Assembly (NCBI GenBank): GCA_029204225.1
Contig: CM055106.1
Span: 5,590,361-5,654,360, forward strand
From: Diphasiastrum complanatum
Lineage: Eukaryota; Streptophyta; Lycopodiopsida; Lycopodiales; Lycopodiaceae
Direction of reading: 5' to 3'
DNA: 64,000 nucleotides
Shown here piece by piece: positions 1-42,876 of the stretch; positions within the stretch are counted from its first letter, which is position 1; each line of letters opens with the position of its first letter. A program made the translations under genes and the position numbers. A model generated the notes under the pieces. It made no database searches, was not told the DNA's origin, and worked only from the letters and a program-made list of their open reading frames with translations.

Positions 1-1
1 T

Positions 2-30111
<30,110 letters not shown>

Positions 30112-30332
30112 ATCTAAAATTTAATAATTTTGAGAGATTTTTCATTCAATCGTTTGTTCTCTCCACCATTGTATCACGCCTGTTGGGACTTCTAATGCCA
30201 AAAAATTTCGCAGAATTTTATTATTCTGGTAAGCTTTCTTACTTTCTTTCTTTCATTTTTTAACGCTCTCTACATTGTTTTCTGTTATTTCCATGTTGGA
30301 ACTTGGGGGTTCTAGACATTCATCCATTCTCG

Positions 30333-30500
30333 TTTCCTAACAACTATGCTATGAAGGCTTAATGTTATAATTCTAAAGTTTCGCAAACAACTATGACAGA
30401 ACAAAGCATAATGAGATTTCCTAACAACTATGCTATGAAGGCTGCATGTTATAATTCTAAAGTCTCGCAAACAACTATGACAGAACAAAGCATAATGAGG
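30333..30500. repeat. 84-bp tandem duplication downstream of GRV2
   Basis: Two nearly identical 84-bp units (30333-30416, 30417-30500) beginning TTTCCTAACAACTATGC, 220 bp after the stop codon. Could fall in the 3' UTR or just beyond. Confidence 0.9.
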
Positions 30501-30592
30501 TTTCTCATGAAAAAGTACATCACAGAAACATAGACGTTGATCTCATGAAATTGCACATTGTAGAAACATGGACCTTATTGATCTCATGAAAT

Positions 30593-30919
30593 CATAGTGA
30601 CCAGGGAATGGGAACGAGCACGGAAACGGGAAATGTCCCTGAAAAAATGGGAATGGAAACGGGAACGCCATGTCAACATAATAACATATAATCAAACATA
30701 CACATACACCAAACGAAATTTATAGAATTTTGTATATTGAAATTACACAATATAAACAATCCTCTTTCATGTATCTTGTTTTTAGGTCTTAGCAGAAACT
30801 GTAACCAGGGAATTTGTCTTGTTTTTGAGAAACTGTGACCATTGTTCCCTGGTCACGTTCCCAACAAGAGCACGAGGCATGTCCAAAAAGCTGCGTTCCC
30901 ACGTTCCCTGGTCACTATG
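30593..30919. mobile_element. hAT-type MITE, 327 bp, 16-bp TIRs, 8-bp TSD
   Basis: Terminal inverted repeats CATAGTGACCAGGGAA (30593-30608) and its complement TTCCCTGGTCACTATG (30904-30919), followed by GGGAACG-type subterminal repeats. Direct 8-bp flanks CATGAAAT lie at 30585-30592 and 30920-30927. No coding capacity. An 8-bp TSD is the hAT signature. Caution: CATGAAAT also occurs once more nearby (30543-30550). Confidence 0.85.
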
Positions 30920-31379
30920 CATGAAATAGTAAATTCTGGAAACATTGACGTGGTTGATCTGAAAAATATAATGTTGTAGAAACATAGTGGAGAATTTATT
31001 GCTAGTTCCCACCCAGCTAATGATCGCATTTTGATCCAGATTGACAATTGTGATAAGCATTGTTGCATCCTACAAACACAATGGAAAACCATCTACTAAA
31101 CTAACAACACAATGCACCGAAAACTAGATAAGAACTTTGAAAAATATACGCCCAATCAAATGTTTACATAAACAAAACCATAATGGCTACAATTTCCTGA
31201 GTAATGTAAGCACATACTGTAGTTACTAGAGTGATATGATTTATTTGTTCAGATTGAATTTAAGTAAAAATCAAGTCAAATATACAACTAACAACTACAA
31301 TCTACAGTCTAGACTAATAGTCTACATGCTCCAGCTCTTTAAAAAGAAATGTGGACTCAATACTCGTAGTGGATAGAAG

Positions 31380-33260
31380 ACTCATAGGTCTTCCTCTGTA
31401 AAAGTGATGCTATCAAGCTTCATGTCCTCGAGGTCATCGTCCTCTGAGTCGGAATAATGCTCCCCCACCGGCTCCACAACATGGGATGAAGTAACACCTG
31501 GTTATGAGTTAGCCATGGAAATCTCGATATCTCCTATGGACTGAGTGATTTCGTGTATCTCAACCCCTCATCTCTGTCAGCTCTCTTGGCTTCCAATACA
31601 AGCAGCTGTTCATCTACCTCTCCATCTATTTGATGCCAAGACAACTCCAACTTTCTTAAAGCCTTGTGCTTTGATCCTATCAAGTACATGCAAGTTGAAT
31701 TGCACATTTACTAGCATATCCATTGTACCTGCATAGTTGCAGTGAATTGCGATTCGCTGGTTCCGCGATTCAGAGATTTGTGATTTGCTGCAGTGAATCG
31801 CAAAAAAAAACGTTTTTTTTTTTGTTTTACTTCCTGGAATCTCGAACAGAGTTGTCATTCTAAAGTTGACACCAACTAGACTGCTGAAATATCAACCCTG
31901 AGGTAAGGAAACTTGATGGAGTACCCTGGCAAGAAACGTAAGAGGCTTAAATGCTGGTTAGATTTCCAATAACAGCCACAACCATTTCCTTCTCATTTTG
32001 CCTATTTTGGGTCCCAAATAAATTGCAACATCTCCTAAATAGAATTACAGTTACCTGAGGTTTTTTTCATAGTTTCATAGCTCGTAAAAAGGGTAAAACT
32101 CACAAAGCTATTCAAGCTATGTTTCAAATTTCAATGTTCTCAATATACCGGAGGATGAGAAACAGATGCAAGCTTGTCAGGAAGTAACGTATACCATCAA
32201 TGAGAAAAACTTCTAGTGCCAAGTGATTTGATTCTTAACACTTCTGTATGGTGGATCAGCCACAAAGACGAGTTCTACGCCAACCATCTAATTGCATCGT
32301 GCGTGCAAAGTGTCTCAGCCGGCTTCAAAGCTACATTCTTGCTCATATTACAAAACAAGTCAAGCACCCTCTGAATGTATTGTGATGGATGAAATAATCT
32401 TGCATGTCTTCTGCAAAATTGGAGCCACCCAATTTAAGGGTCTGATGTGTTCAAACAATAGATCCAAGCATTGGCAAGTGCAACAAGTGAAAAATATCCT
32501 CGGAATCTCCTCCAATTTGACTCTGGCACACATTTGCTTGAATTGTCCCTCACAACTTGCACTACATATGCAACCCCCACCTCCACTATTACAGCCTTCA
32601 TGGCACAAAAAAACTTATTACATGCTTTACGAAGTTTCTCTCTTTCGTATAGCCCATGGAGTAGCCAGTCACCACCTTGGCTCTTTGAAGCTTGTAGGAG
32701 CAGCTCTACATGCTCCTTCAGGCATTTCTTCCTTGGCTCCCACTTCATCCTGATTGCTTGGCATGCTAGAAACTTTGGCATCACAATACTTGCACTTCAT
32801 CCTCTTCATGCTTACACAAGCCCTTCTCATGTTCTCAGACCATAGGTTTGGCTTTCGCCATGTTGAAAAGTGAAATAAGAGAGATGGTGGTCTAATATTT
32901 GCCAAATAACTTGATTTTTGCAGCTCCGCAACACACACAATGATAAATGATGTAAATTTGCTATAGTTGGGTGCTTTAGTTACAGGAAGACTGCCTTAAA
33001 GTCCAAACAGATTTCAATTGTTGACGAGAGTATCAATGGATTGTTCAAAGAGGCCTCAAGAACCCACTTTTTCCAGCACCTTGCTTGTAGCAAGCAAATG
33101 GATCAATGAAATGTAGATTTGATGCTTCCAAAGCCTCCAAGACACTTGAAAACTTCCAACTACTAACAATCTCACCAAACGATGAAGAGGAGTGAGAATT
33201 CTCTTCCCTTCTATGGAGGATAGTGTGGACCGCTCAATCACGATGGTAGAGAGGGTGGGT
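31380..33260 (-). pseudogene. Decayed hAT (DUF659-type) transposase
   Basis: Minus-strand fragments in several frames. VVQVVRDNSSKCV (about 32528-32566) is followed after a frame change by KLEEIPRIFFT, CLDLLFEHIRPLNWVAPILQ and ITIHSE, which matches the order of the plant DUF659/hAT core (VTDNASN..., CTAHCLDLLLEDI). Upstream, MKCKYCDAKV (about 32810) may be a BED-finger remnant. Downstream, an acidic tail (EHYSDSEDDDLEDMKLDS, about 31400-31460) fits hAT C termini. Many stops; the limits are approximate. Confidence 0.5.
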
Positions 33261-36008
33261 CCTTTGGCCACTTGTCAGGGCCAAGGGGCCAGAAAAGAAA
33301 TAGGCTTGAAAATTGGACGTTGAGACATGTTTCAAGTTAATTATTCAAGGGACTGCAGAGTAATCTTGATAATTGTTCAAATTTTTGTTGTAGACCCTAC
33401 TAGCTTCATTTTCTAGCTGACTTTATCCGAACATTAGACATGTCCTCGATCCTTTTGAGATGCTTGAGGTGGCTCTTAGAAGCTTACGAGGGTTCCTTTC
33501 CTATATGGTAAGATGATATCGGATCTGAATTTCTGTGTAGACAAGCGTGTGTGTTACATTTTGCACAGTGTACCCTTAGGATCTTCATGATCTCAAGTTA
33601 CTATAGGTACTGGCAGACTTCTTGATACTCAATTTTCATTGTTCTTCTGTGAGGAAGTAGCGACTTCATTTGATTGGCTTTGCTTTCTAGTGCTAGCCTT
33701 CATCATGACTGCGTCCGCCCTTCACCTCTGGAGAAGTGACATAAATACAGTGCATTGGTCTTTCTACAAATGTGTGAAAGCTAATTTGGATGCATGTGAC
33801 CTATACCTACTCTTGGCCGCTGTTGAAGCGAGTAGGGATGTCGTAGCATTTGGTCTGCTTGTGCACGATGGAGTTGGCGCTGTGAGACATTGTTGCAGAT
33901 TGCATGTCTCCTTTTTTATGTAGGTTACTATCCTGGACATAGCATTGAAAGCCACTGGGTTGTGATGGTATTTGAATGCTTTTGGCCCTCCAGAAATCTA
34001 GTGCTCCAATTGATTTTTTTTCCTTTAGTTATTCAAGATGAATGCAGTAGCCAATTCTAGTGAAGTGCTCTAAATGCTTATTTTTTGCTAGTAATTATTG
34101 ACGCTCCCCATCTTTTATCTGGTATTGCTCTTTAATCCTGGAATCCCCAAACTAACTTGTAAAGTTCAGAGAATTTTTTTTGTGACACTCTTTACTGGTT
34201 GGCTGGCAGTTATTTGTTTCACTGTTCACATGTGAGCTAAGAACATGGCCTCTGTCTTGACCAATTACTCTTTTGCAGCTGGGCTGTGGTTGGAACTTGG
34301 AAAGCTGACAAAAAAGCTATGGAGTGTCGCTTTTCCCCTGCCTTGTCTGGCCAATAACTCTTCAGCCTCGAGCAGTGAGAACTGTAGGCCTCTCGAATTC
34401 TCCTGGAGCACCTTTGTTTTAGGCAACTGGGCTTGCAACTTTAGTGTTGCACTGAAAACCCATCAAGCTATTTGGTGAAGCTTCTCTCTGGCTGTAATTC
34501 ACAACGGAAAGTACCTGCTTCATGGCAAGTTCTTGTACTTAATCTGCCAGGGAGGGTTTGGATCAAGGCATCGGCTCAATGCTTTTGCTACCTAATCAGG
34601 AATTTTCTCGTTTTGTAAAAATGTCTATACTAAGTCACTACCCTCTTTTTTTAACGAGGGCATTATAGGACTGAAATATACACTTCAGTCTTGATCCTTC
34701 AGCTTGGTTGCTATTGTGCCGGGCAACTATTTTCCTTGCTGATTGATGTATATGATTGTAAATTTGATAATGGTGACTTGCTATGATTGGCATGAGCTAC
34801 TTATCGTGTAAAGCACCAAATTTTGCATAAGTTTAATTGCTTTGTAAATGAGCTTATTGCCGTAAGAGTATAGACTTGTACTGGACTGGAGACTTCAGAC
34901 TGAATTATTCTAGACAGACAAAATTATGTGTGAAATTTTATTGCTATTGTTGTCCTGCACTTGAGTCAAAATTTGCAAGCTGCTACTGATGGACCCATTC
35001 AGAGAGAGGGTTTTTTATGAAGGCCATTTGTTGCAGGTCTTGATATTATTGAATTGTGTTTCATTTAGCTGCTTTTCTTAATTTTTAAGGGGTTAAGCTC
35101 CTGGATATTTATTTGTCAAGAACGATGCTTTATTTTCCTGCTTTTCAGATTGTCTATAAGTCAAAAATCTGAATTGTCTTATCTTACTTCAAGAGTTTTC
35201 TGCTATTTCTCTTGAAGTAAGTGGGATGTACTTTTGATGCAAGATCCATATCGGTTTGTAGGTCATTCCTCACTTATATTGCTCTTGTGAAGAGAAGCTT
35301 ATCGTATCTTTCACAGGCATGGTTTTTACAATACAAATACATAGAGAGGGTTGCACACGTGCAATCAAAGTTGGAAGCACAGTTGGAGAGAGATTTTGTT
35401 TGTCTCACTTAAAAATAAGCATCTAGTTTCATTCGGCAAGTTCTGGCAGGTTCGAGTCCTGGGTGACGCCCTTTTGGTCGTCCGGCAGCATTGAGTGCTT
35501 CTTCAGGCCCTCTGCAGACGAAAGCCACTTTTTGCACCCTGTTCAGTAGCTACATGCCATGCAGCAATGGCTGAGTGATAGATTCAAAACTACCAGCTCA
35601 TTTGAGCAAGTTAGAAGTAAACTATGATGTATCAAAACATGAGTGGGTGCACAGAGAATATATTTCAACGTGTAATAATATTTTTTATAATGTTTTATGC
35701 TATCAAAACGAATTTCAATTTAAAGTGCTGTAAAGATAGTTATGAACAATTTGCACAATTGCTTGTCATGTGCTGAAAGGTACTGAGGAATCATCAAAGC
35801 TGAAGGTATAAAAAAACCGAGACCCTAAACACAAGCATTAAATGAGCAATGATGATGTGAGTGTATCTTGAGGATCAAAAGGCATTTTCAGATCAATCGC
35901 AGATGAGATCAAATATATCTTGTTTCATTCATCAAAGAAAACTCTTTATTTTTTGGAGAGGTTGAGTACATTCAAGCTAACAATTGTTGTTTCTAGCTTC
36001 TAATTGAC
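33261..36008. other. Intergenic, nothing recognised
   Basis: AT-rich sequence with only short open frames on both strands. No RNA gene, terminal repeat or conserved protein motif identified by reading. Confidence 0.5.
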
Positions 36009-36210
36009 AATCTCCCTTGTGGATGAGCTAAGCTCCTCTTGTGGATGAAAATTCTCCTTAAGTGGATGAAAAGTCTTCTTATGGCTGAGCCTAGATCCCC
36101 TTCTAATGAAATACTTCATTTGTGGCTGAACCTTCTCTCCTTGTGGAATTTTTGCTTGCCATTTGTGGATGAATACAACAAGCTCTTTTTGTGCATGAGC
36201 AAGATTGTTA
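36009..36210. repeat. Degenerate ~21-bp minisatellite
   Basis: Roughly nine imperfect units built on CTCCTTGTGGATGAA (variants CTCCTTAAGTGGATGAA, CTTCTTATGGCTGAG). One strand reads through as a 109-residue frame, which is explained by the repeats. Confidence 0.65.
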
Positions 36211-36926
36211 ACTATTTGCATGTTTTTTTTATACAGTTGATTCAATGTATTAAGTTCTTTAAGTGATTGATTGAAGCTCTTGTTGGAAAGATTCAACCTA
36301 AGCAAGAGTATTCTCAATACTTTGTTCATACTTTCTTCTATTGAGAACTATATGTTGATCAAGTTTCTTCAAAATCTTACGTGCTAGTCAACTAGTTACA
36401 AAGAGAGATAGTATTGAGAGGTTCTCAATCTTTGTGATTTTCTGCTGTCAAAAAAGCTTTTTATTTACTACCCTTTGCATTGCAAGCATAAAATGAATGG
36501 ATATACGTAGAAGCCGCTATTCTGAGTGTGTAGACGCTAGCATGAAATTGCCATCCTGGTTGTGCTTATTATTTAGCCTTTGCATTGCAAGCATAAGATG
36601 AATGGATGTACACAACAATCACCTTATTTTCACTTATTGCGCTTGCCCAATGCCTACCGTGTTCTTGGTCATATTCTTCGTTCTTCTTGGGCACACAACA
36701 TAAGAGCAAAGCAAGTAAATGCGTCCTTGAAACAAAATCTGATATTTTTGAAAGGTGGGTGTATACCAGCAACTCTTGCTTACCCACAACTGTCAACTGC
36801 AATGGTTGTTTCAATCAGTCTGGTGGATACTTTTGCAATCTTTGTCTCAAGGTTAAGTGCAAAATTCTTTATTTTCATGTACTCTCATTACCCAAACATA
36901 CAATGCTTTAAATTTTATATGGCATA

Positions 36927-37046
36927 TAAATTGCACATGGTCTAACATGATAAGTGCTTCTATGGGTGAAATACACAAAGCACAATTAAATTGCACGTGG
37001 TCTAACATGATAAATGCTTCTATGGGTGCAATTCACAAAGCCCAAT
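36927..37046. repeat. 60-bp tandem duplication
   Basis: Two 60-bp units sharing AAATTGCACRTGGTCTAACA and TGCTTCTATGGGTG, with a few substitutions. Confidence 0.9.
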
Positions 37047-38827
37047 GTTGTTAATGAGAAACCATGCATTGCAAGAAAATTTAATACAATGTATATCTTT
37101 ATAATAATGACATTTTTAGGAAAGTTGTAATACATATAAAAAGTATAGTAAAAGGAAAGGTACATCATCATGAAGACGGGTTGCCTTTTCCATGATGGTT
37201 GGTTTCTAGCCATCTTACATTTTCCTTGTAGTATAATCGATATGAACAAGAAAGAAACCTAAGCTATTCAAAATTCTTAAATGGTTTCGTGTTAGTAGTG
37301 AATCGCCTACTATATGATTACAATACACAATATTTTTGAAGTAGAAATAAATTAAATAAGATGCAATTTTTGAGATGACATAAAAATGTTGAAAAAGCCC
37401 AAGAACTCTAGTAGTTTAAACCTCCAAGAAGCTAGCAAGCCTCGTTAATTTTGAGCTGAATTTATCTTTAGAAGCACGACACAAATTTTTCTTACCCAAG
37501 TTCTCAAAAATGTGTGCTCATTATGATTTTAGACATTTTCTTTTACATATAAAATTTGACATGAATTTTTCACTAGATTATTTGTGTCCACTGAAAGTTG
37601 ACAATTATAATGGATAATGGGTGTACATTCATACGTAGATATTCCATTAAGTATAGAACATGTCAGAAGTTTTATGTGTGGACATTCACGCCAAAGTTTC
37701 TCCTTGAAACAATTTGTCACATATCTTGTACCCTTGCATGGATACAAAAAGTGTGTACCATCAAACACTATTTGCATATTTACAAATATACACAGTTGCA
37801 AAAATAGTTTCTTGAGAACAATAGGAATTTGACTTAAGCTATCAAAATGGTTGAAACAGCCCATTGAAAATTGAGCATTTATTGAGAACACAATTCTTTC
37901 CTTTGTGTATTGTGTATCAAGTTGTATCTATCAAGATCATAGCTACAACAAGCTAGACTTCTAGTGGTTATTATTATAGCAAAGCATAATAATGTAGGAA
38001 ACATGAAGTGAATTTGATGTTGCTTGTTCTCCATACAAGATTATATATGTGGGATTTGCAACGACCTACAAAACCATATAGCAATAGTGATAACCTAAAA
38101 CTGAAATCATTCACCATCCTGTGGAACTACTGAGTAGTAGAAGGCAATTGATTATGAGTAATTTTTAATTCAATTTAGACTTGCCAATATAGAAAGAAAA
38201 GTCTTAATTGATTCTAATTCTTAATTTTCTATGAAACTTTAAGGTGATGTGCTTATAGAATAAAGTCAAATTGCAAAAAATTCTCTGTGCTTTGCAAACT
38301 GATTCTTTTTAGATCCTACAACCATGAGAAGTTTCTACAAAAAATTAGTTTGCCAATGGAGGAAATTTTTCAAAAATCCAAATCACACTAACCGTCACAA
38401 ATGTCATCACATCCTTTCATAGGCATATTCTTCACATATACATTTATTGATAGAAATCTTCTTAGTCATGAATTTTGAGCATATTGTAATCAAGATATTA
38501 TGCGTCAAACATGCATGACTATTGGTCAATCTTTGATATTGTCAAAAGTGAGTGTGTATTACCATGTAATTCACTACATTTTTTAAGACGAGTAGTCTTA
38601 GAAATCCTATATAATCATACAACATGCCCATAAAAAAATGATTCAACTTGGAGTTTTATTGAAGTAGATACACACACTTAAAGTTTCCTATGTCAAGTGT
38701 TGAAACATATTATTTGAATCTTGCCACTTGTGTCTTTGTGAACATCAAGTGACTTGCTAGTGAGAAAAATTTTGGAAAAGAATATAAGGAGAGCCGAGAA
38801 GTACAATCTAGTACAAGTCATTAGGAA
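37047..38827. other. Intergenic, nothing recognised
   Basis: AT-rich, no conserved motif. The 3' part is probably the 5' LTR/leader of the Copia copy whose gag starts near 38828, but no LTR edge could be fixed. Confidence 0.45.
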
Positions 38828-39157
38828 GATGGGAACTATTGGAGCTTTCCTTGTTGGACCTAGTGAGAGGTTAAATTCTACAAACTAATCAGTATGTAAA
38901 GTGAGGATGGAGTCACTCTTAGTGCTCCAATGACGTTGTCCTAGAAGAAGAGGATGAGCCTCTTGGAGGACAAGAGTTGGTTAGATGCAAGAAAAAGTCA
39001 AGACTAGCACTTCATTACATCAAAATGAATGTTAGTGATGACCTCTTGAAGGAGGTTGCCTCTTGCACATCGGCCAAGGAAGCTTGGGATTCTTTGAAAG
39101 CTATATATGAATCCAAAAACACTTCAAGAGTGCTTATGCTAAGAAACCAAATCTTAC
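38828..39157 (+). pseudogene. Outer Copia gag, N-terminal half
   Basis: Begins near MGTIGAFLVGPSERLNSTN, then with frame breaks KSRLALHYIKMNVSDDLLKE and AWDSLKAIYESKNTSRVLML, a UBN2-type gag. Cut by the inner element after AAATCTTAC. Confidence 0.85.
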
Positions 39158-40142
39158 TGAAGAAACAAAATGTTTTCAACTACAAAGCCTTGCTAGCTTT
39201 CAGCCCTCAACCAGACGAAGATGTTCGCGAATACGAAAGTAAGGAGACACGAAACACGAAAAGTTTCGCGAACACGAAAGTCAAAGGAGACGAAGACGAA
39301 AGATTCATGAACGAGAATCTTTTGCGGTCAAGTACGAGAGAAAGACAAACGAGCAAAACGAAACCAACGACGCGGCACGAAAAATGTCGCGAAACCCATT
39401 TTTCCCTCACGCTCCAAAGAGTACCAACAAAGATCACGCAAGTACCCAGAAGTACAGAAATATGATCTGATGGCATGACGTCAGCAAATACTCCCTAGAT
39501 CGTGGCTAATCTGCCACTCTTGTGATTCCCTGATTAGTTGTAGTTGCTTAATCACTCTAATATTAGATTTACATAGAGCGACTATACTTACTGGATGATA
39601 CTTGACATATAGATTAGCAGAGATGACATAACACACATACAGTATAATGTGGTAGTCTGATGCTAGTAAGCAATCAAGACGAAATTATAGAATACATGTC
39701 CGCCTGCATGCGAAGACAATTCTGTCTAGGATCTGTAGAGCCAACTGTCCGCTAGTAAAGCGAGACGATTACTTGTGAGAGAACCGTGTTTCTCCCACGC
39801 CAACGCACTGCGTGGATTTGCATGCAGTGCTTGAAGAAATAAGAGGAAGATCAATATAGATGATTTTTCTTGTTGTGTCTGATCTTGAATGCAGATGCAT
39901 ATGCTGTTATTCGTATGTCTGAGTTTTCTTGTTCATTTGAATTCCGCACCTTGGTTGAAACTATGTTGAATGTTGCATTAATTTTATAAACGTAGATCAA
40001 CAGTGCCTGACTACATTCTGGAGGACTGTAGGAGTGATTCAGTTGGTAGTGTCCAGCGATCGCATCTGAACTCCATCTGAATCGCATGAGGATCGTGGTT
40101 GTAGCGACTGTTTCGCGATTCTCTCTTATTTGATTCTCTTCA
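39158..40142 (+). repeat. Inner Copia 5' LTR
   Basis: 985 bp. Contains a CGAACACGAAAG-rich segment (39225-39400) and a stretch near 39900-39935 that is deleted from the 3' LTR. Confidence 0.93.
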
Positions 40143-40143
40143 G

Positions 40144-40156
40144 TGGTATCAGAGCC
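40144..40156 (+). other. Primer binding site of inner Copia
   Basis: TGGTATCAGAGCC one base after the LTR end; complementary to the 3' end of initiator/elongator tRNA-Met as in most plant Copia elements. Confidence 0.9.
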
Positions 40157-40260
40157 TACCTTATCTTGTTATATTCTGACATAGCCAAGAAGCTAGCAGA
40201 TCCAAGAGGCCAAGCATTCAGACAAACAACCATCAATAAGACAACAGACTTCAAGAAGCA

Positions 40261-40929
40261 ATGGCTTCAATCAGCAGCATGCAGAGCAAGATCTGCACAA
40301 TACTTGATTCTTCAGGATCTAACTTTCTAGCCTGGAAAGTTAAGACATCTTTGATACTAAAGGGCGAAGGACTCTTCTCCTGGGTGGATGGCACATACGA
40401 CAATAGGCAAGGAGCTACGCGAGTGGAGAAAAACGACAAGGCAGTAGTAGCCTTGCTATCATCTTCCATCGAAGATAGTCTCACACTTGACTTGGCTACA
40501 CTCTCCAAAGCTAAGGAAATGTGGGATGCATTGCTCACAAGATTTCAAACGAAATCAAGAAGTCAAATCATGATGCTGAAAGATCAGCTGACGAATTTGC
40601 AGTGGGACGGAAAAGACCTCACTTCTTTCATAAGAAAGATGAAGGATCTGTTTCTGTCACTACATAACTCTGGAGCAGAGAACAATGTGTCAGCTGAGAA
40701 GCAGCTCACGTACCTATTGAGAGCCTTACCCAGATCATTCCAGACGACGAGAACCTTGCTCGCGAAAGATCCTACCATGAACTTTGAAAGGGCGATTGTC
40801 GAGATTCGAGAGCAAGTCGAGGCCAGAGAACATCTTGATCACAAAGATGGTTCTGACCAGGCCCTGTACTGCAACAAAGAAAAATCCAAGAAACAATTTA
40901 AGCCTAAGAGGGAGTCAAATCAGAGGTAG
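40261..40929 (+). pseudogene. Inner Copia gag (UBN2-type), mostly intact, then zinc knuckles
   Basis: 222 codons starting MASISSMQSKIC, with SGSNFLAWKVKTSLILKGE, AKEMWDALLTRFQTKSRSQI, TSFIRKMKDLFLSL and LLRALPRSFQTTRTLLAK. After a stop/frameshift two knuckles follow at about 41000-41100 (CLRCKRDGHSVDTC, CIHCHKKGHTSMDC). The first open block is the longest undamaged retrotransposon frame in the window. Family and order are certain; function is unlikely. Confidence 0.88.
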
Positions 40930-41001
40930 GATCGTGACCAACAAGAGCAACTGGAAGAGCAAAGAGAGGTCGAAACAACAAGGTGTAGAAAAAAAAAATG
41001 T

Positions 41002-42574
41002 TTGAGATGCAAAAGAGACGGGCATTCAGTAGATACATGCTGGCTCAATCCCAAGATTGAGTGTATCCATTGCCATAAGAAGGGTCACACATCCATGGAT
41101 TGCCGCCAGAACTCGAGAAACAAATTAGCACAGAACAGACATGAGAACATCAATAGTTCATCCTATGTTGAGGAGCCCGAGAGTTCGAAGATGGGCGAAG
41201 AAAGAATGAACAGAAATTGTTCGACCACCTACATCTGTGAAGAAGTGTGTGCAACATCAACATTTGACACACATGAGGTGATCCTAGATTCAGGAGCCAC
41301 CAAGACGAATCATGTCTGATTTCAGAAGTGCAGATCCTTCAAGATTCATAGTTCTTGGAGATGGATCTAGACATCAAGTGAACGATATTGGTTCACTATG
41401 GCTCAACACAAATGACAAAGACAGACGACTCAAAGACGTTATGTTCGTGCCTACTCTGCAACAAGACTTGCTCTCTATAGCAAGAATAGTAGATGCAGGG
41501 ATGCGTGTGACGTTTTCTGACGAAGCATGCAATGTGATTGATGCCAGTACCAGTACTTTGATCGCTCAAGGCAAAAGGAAAGGGAACCTATATCATCTGA
41601 AGGTACGCCTACCTGCAGATCAAGTGCATCAGACTCATGACGACTCGCCAGACACTCTGTGGCATAGAAGACTCTGTCACATGAACTCAATGGCACTTTA
41701 CCAAGCAAGCCATCATGGAGCGATAACAGGGGTCAGCATCTCGAATGCAACCAGTTCGACCACCTGTGATGCATGTTTGAAAGACAAGATGTCGGGCACT
41801 CCATTCACCAAAGACTCCTACAGAAGGACAAAGATTCTGGAGCTATTGCATTCTGACATCTGCGAACCATTCAACGTGATCTCTGTAGGAGGTTTAAAGT
41901 ATTATATAACCTTCATTGATGATTATAGCAAATTTTCCAGAGTGTATTTTATTCTAAATAAATCTTAAGCACTTGATAAATTCACAGAATATGTGAATTG
42001 GACTGAGAGATGTACAGGCAACAAAGTGAAGCAGATCAGAACAGATCGAGGTGGCAAATACATCTCGAATCGCTTCACTGACTTCTGCAATGATCGTGGC
42101 ATCATTCACAGAAGAACTGCAGCCTACACACCGCAGCACAATGGTGTTGTTGAGCGAAAGAACAGGACCTTGATGGAAGTAGCCAGAAGATGCATGATGG
42201 CCTATTCGAAGGCTCCAAGAGCACTGTGGGCTGAAGCAGTAGCTACAACCGCATACATCCAGAATAGAACAAGCAAGTTTGGTGTCCCACACACGACACC
42301 ACATGAGCTATGGTGGGGTAGAAAGCCCAACCTGTCTCATGTTAGACTCTTTGGTTGTGCAGCTTATGCACATATTTCTGATAAGCTTCGAAAGAAGCTT
42401 GATGAGAAAGCCGAGCAGGGATTTCTGGTAATTTATGACAACGATTTGTCATACTACAGAATCTACATGCCAGACACGAACACTATGAAAACAGTGAGAG
42501 ATGTCAAATTCGATGAGAGCAGGACAATGGCAAATGACGATCCTGTCAGCTATGAAGTTCTGGAGAGACAATAG
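41002..42574 (+). pseudogene. Inner Copia protease-integrase
   Basis: Protease LDSGAT at about 41286, broken by a frameshift near 41312 (the expected downstream NHM region is displaced). Pre-integrase LWHRRLCHMNSMAL...CDACLKDK. Integrase HSDICEPFNV, FIDDYSKFSRVYF, one in-frame TAA at 41966, then IRTDRGGKYISNRF, TPQHNGVVERKNRTLME, HELWWGRKPNLSHVRLFGC. The catalytic Asp, Asp and Glu positions are all visible. One point stop plus one frameshift are the main lesions. Confidence 0.88.
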
Positions 42575-42599
42575 TATGACTTTCCACCAATGACAGAGG

Positions 42600-42876
42600 G
42601 AGCAGAAGACGAACACAAAAATGAAGATTTTTGAGTCATCTCCCATTCGAACAACGAATCTAACGAAAGATCCCATGTTTCATTCCAGAATGAAGCACAT
42701 TGCGATCAAGTACCACTTGGTCAGGGATCCAATTGAAAAGAAGATGCTGCAGACCACCTTCATCGGAACGAAAGACATGGTTGTTGACATCTTCACTAAA
42801 GCCCTAGACAAAAGACTCTTTGAGAGACAAAGGAGCAGTCTCGGGATCGTAAAGCTATCATGCTTTGAGAGGGAGC
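42600..42876 (+). pseudogene. Inner Copia RNase H C-terminal remnant
   Basis: Directly after the integrase tail the sequence changes to DPMFHSRMKHIAIKYHLVRD, TKDMVVDIFTKALDKRLFE, the last ~65 residues of Copia RNase H. The whole RT and the RNase H start (normally ~1.5-2 kb) are deleted between about 42600 and 42665. Confidence 0.88.

Noticed and set aside
31740-31805. CAGTGAATYGC direct repeats as a possible element end
   Set aside because: Only two short copies with no inverted partner or target duplication, inside the decayed hAT region.
33639-33923. 94-codon plus-strand frame
   Set aside because: No conserved motif, low-complexity hydrophobic composition and no homologous copy in the window; typical of chance frames in AT-rich DNA.
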